This document shows, piece by piece, positions 59,277-64,000 of a stretch of 64,000 nucleotides of DNA. The stretch lies in NCBI RefSeq assembly GCF_004340945.1, contig NZ_SLYD01000003.1, forward strand, positions 1-64,000, written 5' to 3'. The position numbers and the translations under genes are program-made. The notes under the pieces were generated by a model. That model did no database searches. It was not told the origin of the DNA and was given only the letters and a program-made list of their open reading frames with translations. The number at the start of each line of letters is the position of its first letter. Position 1 is the first letter of the stretch. This DNA comes from Sphingomonas sp. PP-F2F-A104-K0414. GTDB lineage: Bacteria > Pseudomonadota > Alphaproteobacteria > Sphingomonadales > Sphingomonadaceae.

Positions 59277-59885
59277 ATGACATTCGAACAGGATGAAACC
59301 GTGACCGCTCCCGATACTCTTCCCTTGGTCGTTGGCATTGGCGGCACGATCGGCGGGGTGTCGTCGACCGAGCGCGCGCTGCGGATCGCGCTCGATGCGG
59401 TCGAGAAGCAGGGTTTCCGCACGCAGATGTTCGGCGGCGCGGACATGGCGCGGCTGCCGCTGTACGATCCGAAGGCGACGACGCGGACCGCGGACGAACG
59501 CGCGTTCGTCGAGGCTGTCCGCGGCGCATCCGCGGTAATCATCGCCAGCCCGGGCTATCATGGCAGCATCTCCGGCGTGGTGAAGAACGCGCTCGACCTG
59601 CTCGAGGAGACGTCGCGCGACGAACGGCCGTATCTGGCGGACATGCCGGTCGGACTGATCGCCACCGCCTATGGCTGGCAGGCGACCGGCAGCACGATCG
59701 CGGCGCTGCGCTCGATCGTCCATGCGCTGCGGGGGTGGCCGACACCGTTTGCGGCGGCAATCAATACGCAGGTGACGAAGTTCGACGACGAGGGCGGCGC
59801 GAACGATCCTGCGGTGATCGAGCAGCTGCGGCTGGTCGGGCGTCAGGTGGCGAGGTTTGCGCCGTTGTCGGAGCCTGCGAACTAA
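59277..59885 (+). CDS. NADPH-dependent FMN reductase family protein
   Basis: A 202-aa flavodoxin-fold protein: VVGIGGTIGGVSSTERALRI for the phosphate loop and ASPGYHGSISGVVKNALDLL, the FMN-binding segment of the SsuE/chromate reductase-like family. It could supply reduced flavin or reduce quinones. ATG 59277 is used because the open frame to 59163 overlaps the divergent PBP gene and has no family match. Confidence 0.88.
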   Translation: MTFEQDETVTAPDTLPLVVGIGGTIGGVSSTERALRIALDAVEKQGFRTQMFGGADMARLPLYDPKATTRTADERAFVEAVRGASAVIIASPGYHGSISGVVKNALDLLEETSRDERPYLADMPVGLIATAYGWQATGSTIAALRSIVHALRGWPTPFAAAINTQVTKFDDEGGANDPAVIEQLRLVGRQVARFAPLSEPAN

Positions 59886-59902
59886 CAGGTTGGCGCTATC
59901 GT

Positions 59903-59973
59903 CCGTTCGTCCTGAGCGAAGTCGAAGGATACGCCCCAAGCGAGGGTGCTTCGACTTCGCTCAGCACGAACGG
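59903..59973. repeat. Paired palindromic repeat, family E (CCTGAGCGAAGTCGAAGGA)
   Basis: CCGTTCGTCCTGAGCGAAG and its inverse CTTCGCTCAGCACGAACGG enclose about 30 bases. Repeats of this type are common in sphingomonads and related genera. Only copy in the window. Confidence 0.87.
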
Positions 59974-60002
59974 GGTCGGGGCGTTCTGAGGTGTCGTACC
60001 CT

Positions 60003-61049
60003 TTACCGTACCGCCGCGCGGAGGGTGGCTCTGACGCCGGTGTGCGTCGGGTCGTACTCCACGATCGTCTGCAGGCTTTGCGCCATCGCACGGATCAGTT
60101 TCGTGCCTAGACCGGTGCCGCGTGGGACGGCGTCTTCGGGGATGCCGCAGCCATCGTCTTCGACCGCCAGCAGGAAGATGTCGTCGTCGATCCGGCGCAG
60201 CGCGACGCGAACTTCGCCGCCGCCGGTGGGGTAGGCGTATTTGCAGGCGTTGGTGACGAGTTCGGTGACGATCACGCCGAGCGATACCGCGCGGTCGGTC
60301 GGCAGGCGGATCGGTTCGGCAGCAAGGCTGAGCGCGCGCGGGAGGGCGTCAGTCGACCAGGTCTCGGCAAGTTCGTCGACCAGTGCGCCCAGATATTCCT
60401 GCATGTCGACACTCTCGACATCGTTGCTGGTGTAGAGTCGGCGGTGGACCTGCGCGATCGCCTGGATGCGGCGCTGCGTATCCTCCAGCGCCTCGCGCGC
60501 GGACGGGTCGGTGAGCGCGGTCGCCTGGAGGCGGACCATCGCCGAGACGAGTTGCAGCGAGTTGGCGACGCGGTGGTTCACCTCGCCGAGCAACGCCTCG
60601 AGCCGGGCGTTGCTGGCGCGGAGATCGGCTTCGGCGGACGCCTTCTCCTGTTCGAGCAGGGCGCGCGCGCGGACCTGTGCAAAGGACGCTGCGAGCAGGT
60701 CGAAGAAATCCTCCCCGACGGTCTTTACGACGTAATCCGACGCACCGGCCTTCAGCGCGGCGACCGCGATGCGGCCTTCCTCGGAGCCGGTGACGTACAC
60801 GATCGGCGGATGATCGGGCAGGCGGCGGAGCGCTTCGAGCGTCTCCAAGCCGTCCATGCCAGGCATATAGTGATCGACCGCGATCAGGTCGAAACGCTCG
60901 GCCGCCGCCTTGACGACGCCCTCCGCGCCGGTCTCGGCAACCGTCATGCGGTAGCCGCGGCGTTCGAGCGCGCGCGCCGCCAGCCGCCGGATACCGGCGT
61001 CGTCGTCGATGTACAGGACGCTAGGGGACAAAGGCACGGTCGTCGGCAT
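60003..61049 (-). CDS. Receiver domain fused to HWE/HisKA_2 histidine kinase
   Basis: A 348-aa hybrid in reverse order: an N-terminal receiver (about 9-122, phosphoacceptor D59, K109), a short coiled coil (about 125-152), then a HisKA_2 dimerisation helix with H159 in EVNHRVANSLQ and a HATPase domain (LVTNACKYAYPTGGG, VEDDGCGIP, GLGTKLI). HWE/HisKA_2 kinases are common in alphaproteobacterial general stress and light signalling. Its start overlaps the stop of the single-domain response regulator. It may be phosphorylated by the upstream kinase and modulate its own output. Confidence 0.9.
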   Translation of the reverse strand: MPTTVPLSPSVLYIDDDAGIRRLAARALERRGYRMTVAETGAEGVVKAAAERFDLIAVDHYMPGMDGLETLEALRRLPDHPPIVYVTGSEEGRIAVAALKAGASDYVVKTVGEDFFDLLAASFAQVRARALLEQEKASAEADLRASNARLEALLGEVNHRVANSLQLVSAMVRLQATALTDPSAREALEDTQRRIQAIAQVHRRLYTSNDVESVDMQEYLGALVDELAETWSTDALPRALSLAAEPIRLPTDRAVSLGVIVTELVTNACKYAYPTGGGEVRVALRRIDDDIFLLAVEDDGCGIPEDAVPRGTGLGTKLIRAMAQSLQTIVEYDPTHTGVRATLRAAVR

Positions 61050-61492
61050 CAGCTCTCGACGTCTGGAACCTGGATCACCGACAGGAACAGCCCGAGCTGG
61101 CGGATCGCCTGCGCGAAACTCTCATAATTGACCGGCTTGGTGATGTAGACGTTGCAGCCCAGATCGTAGCAGCGCTCGATCTCGACCTTGTCGTCGGTGG
61201 TGGTCAGCACGACGACGGGCGTACGGCGCAGCGGGCTGCCCTCCGCCTTGATCCGCGTGAGGATGTCGGTGCCGCTCATGTCGGGCAGGTTGAGATCGAG
61301 CAGGATCATCGCCGGGCCGCTTTTCGCAGGCCCGTCGGCGGCGTTGAACAGGAAGTCGAGCGCGCTGGTGCCGTCGGTGAAGTGCTTGATGTCGTTCAGG
61401 ATCCCGGCGCGACGGATGTTCTTCTCGATCAGCCGTGCGTGGCCCTCGTCGTCCTCGATCATGACGATGCCGACGGTCTGGTGCTGGTTCAT
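61049..61492 (-). CDS. Single-domain response regulator (Rcp1-like)
   Basis: A 147-aa receiver with no output domain. Acidic pocket E13/D14/D15, phosphoacceptor D66 in MILLDLNLPDMSG, T in VLTTTDD and K in YITKPVNYESF. The YITKPVN segment is typical of Rcp1-like regulators working with phytochrome or CHASE-type kinases. Overlaps both neighbours (ATGA with the kinase upstream). Confidence 0.93.
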   Translation of the reverse strand: MNQHQTVGIVMIEDDEGHARLIEKNIRRAGILNDIKHFTDGTSALDFLFNAADGPAKSGPAMILLDLNLPDMSGTDILTRIKAEGSPLRRTPVVVLTTTDDKVEIERCYDLGCNVYITKPVNYESFAQAIRQLGLFLSVIQVPDVES

Positions 61493-62997
61493 GCCGTGAT
61501 ATCCTGGATCGTCAGTGCGCTGGGAAGATTAAGGCGGAAGGTCGCGCCGTCGCCGAGCGTCGACTGCACGTCGATCGTGCCGTCGAGACGATAGGCGAGT
61601 GCGCGGACATGCGCGAGTCCGATGCCTTCGCCCGGCTGGTCCTGTGGGCCGGACCGGCGGAACAGATCGAACACGCGCTGGTGATCGCGCGGATCGATGC
61701 CGCGGCCGTTGTCGACCACCGACAGGATGACGCGGTTGCGTTCCTTGTGACCGCGCACGACGATCTCGCCGGGGCGGCCGGGTTTCAGATACTTGGTGGC
61801 GTTCTCGATCAGGTTCGACAGGATCTGTTCGAGCGCAAGGCGATCGGTGACGACCGCGGGGATCGGCCGCTCGACGCGGACGACCGCGCCGCGATCGTCG
61901 ATGACGTGCTGCATCGATCCGATGATCGTGTCGACCAGTTGCGCGGGGTCGATATGCTCGGGCGCGATCGTGCGGCGGCCTTCGCGCGACAGCTTGAGGA
62001 TGGCGTTGATCAGCCGGTCCATCTTCTGCGTCGAGGTGCGGATGAAGCCGATCGCCTCGGGCAGATCCTCGCGCGCCGCCAGCCGGGCGTCGGCGGTGAG
62101 GATGTGTGGCGCTTCGGCTTCGGCGCGGTCGACGAGGTCGGCGAGCGGTCCGGCCGCAGTCGCGAGTTCGGCGGTGAAGCCCATCACGTTGACCAGGGGC
62201 GAGCGCAGATCGTGGCTGACGATATAGGCGAAGCGCTGGATCTCCTCGTTCGCGCGGCTGAGATCGGCGGTGCGCGTCGCGACCTGATCCTCGAGCGATT
62301 CGTTGAGTTCGCGTAGGCTGTCGCGCGAGGCGGCGAGATCGGCGGTGTAGCGGCGGATCACCAGGATCGCGAGGATCGCCACGACTAGCAGCAGCGCGGC
62401 GGCGAGGCCCGCGACCGAGAGGAAAAGCGCGCTGCTGCGTTGCTGGCGTTGGGTACGGATCGCGAGCAGGCGGACCTCGTCGGCGGCCATCGCCTGGAGG
62501 CGGTAGCGGATGCCGCGCATCAGCGGCACGCTGGCATCGACTGCGAACCGGCGCTGTGCCTCGGCGATCTGGCCCGACGCGACCAGTGCCATCGATTGGG
62601 TCCTGAGTGCGCGCAACCGGACGAAGCGCGGCTCGATCCGATCGAGTCGCGTGATCTGTGCGGGGTTGTCGTGGGTCAGGCGGCGCAGCGTGGCGATCGA
62701 GGGGACGATGTTGCCCGCGGTCCGGGTGTAGGCGGTTGCGAACAGCGGGGTGCCGGCGAGGACATAGCCGCGCCGCGCCGTCTCGGACTGCTCCATCTGG
62801 ATCTGGAGCGTGGCGATCGCCTGGCGGACGTCCTGCGTGTGGAGGATCTCGGCGGTGTAGGTGCGATTGCGGATCGTGATCCAGCCGATCGCGATCGCCG
62901 CAGCGGCAAGCGCGATGAAGCCGAGCGTCATGAACGCGACCAGCCAGCGGGCGACCCGCCCCTCCGACGAGGGCAATTTCAGACGGACGCTTACCAT
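61489..62997 (-). CDS. CHASE3-domain sensor histidine kinase
   Basis: A 502-aa membrane kinase. Two membrane helices (about 19-40 and 190-213) flank a CHASE3-type helical sensor (QIQMEQSETARRGYVLAG). After a coiled coil come the HisKA box IVSHDLRSPLVN (H about 266) and the HATPase domain (NLIENATKYLKPG, VVDNGRGID and GEGIGLAHVRAL). First gene of a three-gene two-component operon; signal unknown. Confidence 0.93.
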   Translation of the reverse strand: MVSVRLKLPSSEGRVARWLVAFMTLGFIALAAAAIAIGWITIRNRTYTAEILHTQDVRQAIATLQIQMEQSETARRGYVLAGTPLFATAYTRTAGNIVPSIATLRRLTHDNPAQITRLDRIEPRFVRLRALRTQSMALVASGQIAEAQRRFAVDASVPLMRGIRYRLQAMAADEVRLLAIRTQRQQRSSALFLSVAGLAAALLLVVAILAILVIRRYTADLAASRDSLRELNESLEDQVATRTADLSRANEEIQRFAYIVSHDLRSPLVNVMGFTAELATAAGPLADLVDRAEAEAPHILTADARLAAREDLPEAIGFIRTSTQKMDRLINAILKLSREGRRTIAPEHIDPAQLVDTIIGSMQHVIDDRGAVVRVERPIPAVVTDRLALEQILSNLIENATKYLKPGRPGEIVVRGHKERNRVILSVVDNGRGIDPRDHQRVFDLFRRSGPQDQPGEGIGLAHVRALAYRLDGTIDVQSTLGDGATFRLNLPSALTIQDITA

Positions 62998-63076
62998 TGG
63001 GGGCGATCTACGTCAGGGCCGGTCGTTACGCCAGCGATACTGGCTAGACGTGAAGCAAGGGGCGCGACCGCTTCAC

Positions 63077-63205
63077 GATCCTCACCCGCAAGGGGTAGGT
63101 GGCGCCGAAGGCGACGGAGGGGGAGGATACGGAACATCGGTTTCCCTTACCTCCCCCTTCGTCTAACAAGCGCCAACCACCTTCCCCTGGCGGGGGAGAA
63201 TCATA
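63077..63205. repeat. Paired palindromic repeat, family D (diverged)
   Basis: GATCCTCACCCGCAAGGGG and its partner CCCCTGGCGGGGGAGAATC keep the family layout, including CGACGGAGGGGG and CCCCCTTCGTC, but have several mismatches, so this copy is older or decaying. Confidence 0.8.
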
Positions 63206-63211
63206 GGGGTG

Positions 63212-64000
63212 CTACAGCAGCAGATCCTGCGCGCTGGCTTTGCCGACGCGGCCGCCGCCGCTGCGCCGGTCCATTTCGTGGTTGGCGGTGAAGCGGATGT
63301 CGGGGTCGCGGTCGGTCATGAACGCCATCAAGGTCTCGTGATCGAGCTCGGACCATTCCTTGCCGCGATCGGGGCCATAACGGACGCGCGGGATTAGGCC
63401 GGGGTCGCGCGACCATTCGAGCAGCTGCGCGAGACTCGCCTCGTTGAGCATGTCGCGGAGGTGGAACGCGGTGACGTACGCGTCGGGGAAGGCGCGGTGC
63501 GCCGGCAAACCGCGCTCGTGCTCCATGCCGTGGGGTTTGCGCCAATAGCGCAGCACCTGATTCGAGAAGCTCGGGCTGTCGGGCCAGAGCCGGAGCGCGC
63601 ATTTCCAGGTGCAGATCCACTCGGCATCGCGGGTCAGCGCAGACGTGCAGAATTTTTGCTCGAAATCGGCGCGGTGCGCGGCGAGCGCGAGGCGGCGCGG
63701 CCAGGGATCGAGCACTTGCCGCGCGCAATCGTGCCAATAGGGCGCGTCGGCGACCTGTTCGTCGAGGATGTGGTGAATCGCCTGCGTGACCGGTGGGATC
63801 GGGCGGCCTGGGTTGACGAGGATGCTGCCGCCCTCTCCGTAGATTTCCCAGCGGCCGTCCTCGCCGAGCGCGACGTCCTGCCAGCCAATCTCACAGACGC
63901 CGTGCGCGGGCGGGGCGGAACCGGTGGTCTCCAGGTCGACGACTCGGATCATCTGCGGTTGCTGTTTGGGCTTGGGGTAGGGGGGCGCCATGCCCGCCAT
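63212..64000 (-). CDS. DnaQ-like 3'-5' exonuclease
   Basis: A protein of up to 262 aa of the DEDDh exonuclease fold. Exo I is VVDLETTG with D and E, followed by AHRADFE (Exo II) and HRAFPDAYVT (Exo III with H-x5-D-like spacing). A C-terminal 60-residue region follows. It may proofread or degrade single strands. ATG 64000 is at the very window edge, so the true start could lie outside; ATG 63952 (MIRVVDLETTG) is the likeliest internal alternative. Confidence 0.82.
   Translation of the reverse strand: MAGMAPPYPKPKQQPQMIRVVDLETTGSAPPAHGVCEIGWQDVALGEDGRWEIYGEGGSILVNPGRPIPPVTQAIHHILDEQVADAPYWHDCARQVLDPWPRRLALAAHRADFEQKFCTSALTRDAEWICTWKCALRLWPDSPSFSNQVLRYWRKPHGMEHERGLPAHRAFPDAYVTAFHLRDMLNEASLAQLLEWSRDPGLIPRVRYGPDRGKEWSELDHETLMAFMTDRDPDIRFTANHEMDRRSGGGRVGKASAQDLLL

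Noticed and set aside
10613..63205. CRISPR arrays among the many short repeats
   Set aside because: Repeats occur as inverted pairs at scattered intergenic sites, not as regularly spaced direct repeats, and no cas genes are present.

Overview
The window is high-GC alphaproteobacterial DNA, most likely a Sphingomonas or close relative (Sphingomonadales). This rests on the protein content (RSH, PhaC, PgeF, MidA and CNT types), a DUF6456 gene, frequent GTG/TTG starts with ATGA/GTGA couplings, and several families of paired palindromic intergenic repeats of the kind common in sphingomonads. I worked by eye, with no database searches, so family names come from motifs and length.

Positions 1-9079 are accessory. 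Positions 1-3967 hold a P2-type phage late module in the P2 arrangement: capsid N and scaffold/protease O leftward, terminase ATPase P and portal Q rightward, around a divergent promoter region with a perfect dyad (1041-1063) that could bind an Ogr-like late activator. Next come a phage-type DNA adenine methylase (4097-4921) and two blocks of clearly AT-richer cargo: a 379-aa protein with a HEPN-like RNxxxH motif (5063-6202) and a two-gene ATPase + HNH nuclease cassette resembling the Septu (PtuA-PtuB) anti-phage system (7146-9079). Between them lie a non-coding stretch with a P2-like cos candidate (about 6341-6372) in the correct orientation relative to Q-P-O-N, and an unusual symmetric array of CCTAA/TTAGG boxes bounded by a 15-bp perfect inverted repeat (6613-6873). 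In P2 the old/tin conversion genes sit at the matching place beyond cos. No integrase, repressor or replication gene is visible on this side, so the prophage is truncated here or differently organised.

A tRNA-Val(UAC) gene (9373-9448) marks the return to ordinary chromosome. From there to 64000 the genes are housekeeping or metabolic: a divergent DapF-like epimerase, a fasciclin protein, nucleoside and queuosine-precursor transporters, argB, yggT-DUF167-folD-marC, a glycosylation cluster (GT-C-like protein, GtrA, methyltransferase, GT2), the stringent-response enzyme RSH, an alaC-type aminotransferase operon, polyhydroxyalkanoate genes (phaC, phasin, phaB), clpS, a Crp/Fnr regulator, murA, hemH, an orphan molybdopterin dehydrogenase, an acyl-CoA synthetase, lgt, midA-like, pgeF, a trans-sulfuration enzyme, rpmB, tadA, pepN, an M28 peptidase, threonine aldolase, a class A penicillin-binding protein, and a three-gene two-component operon with a HWE/HisKA_2 kinase fused to a receiver.

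Most gaps between chromosomal genes are filled by paired palindromic repeats of at least six families. Some copies are tandemly expanded, duplicated, interrupted by another palindrome, or run into the 5' end of a gene.
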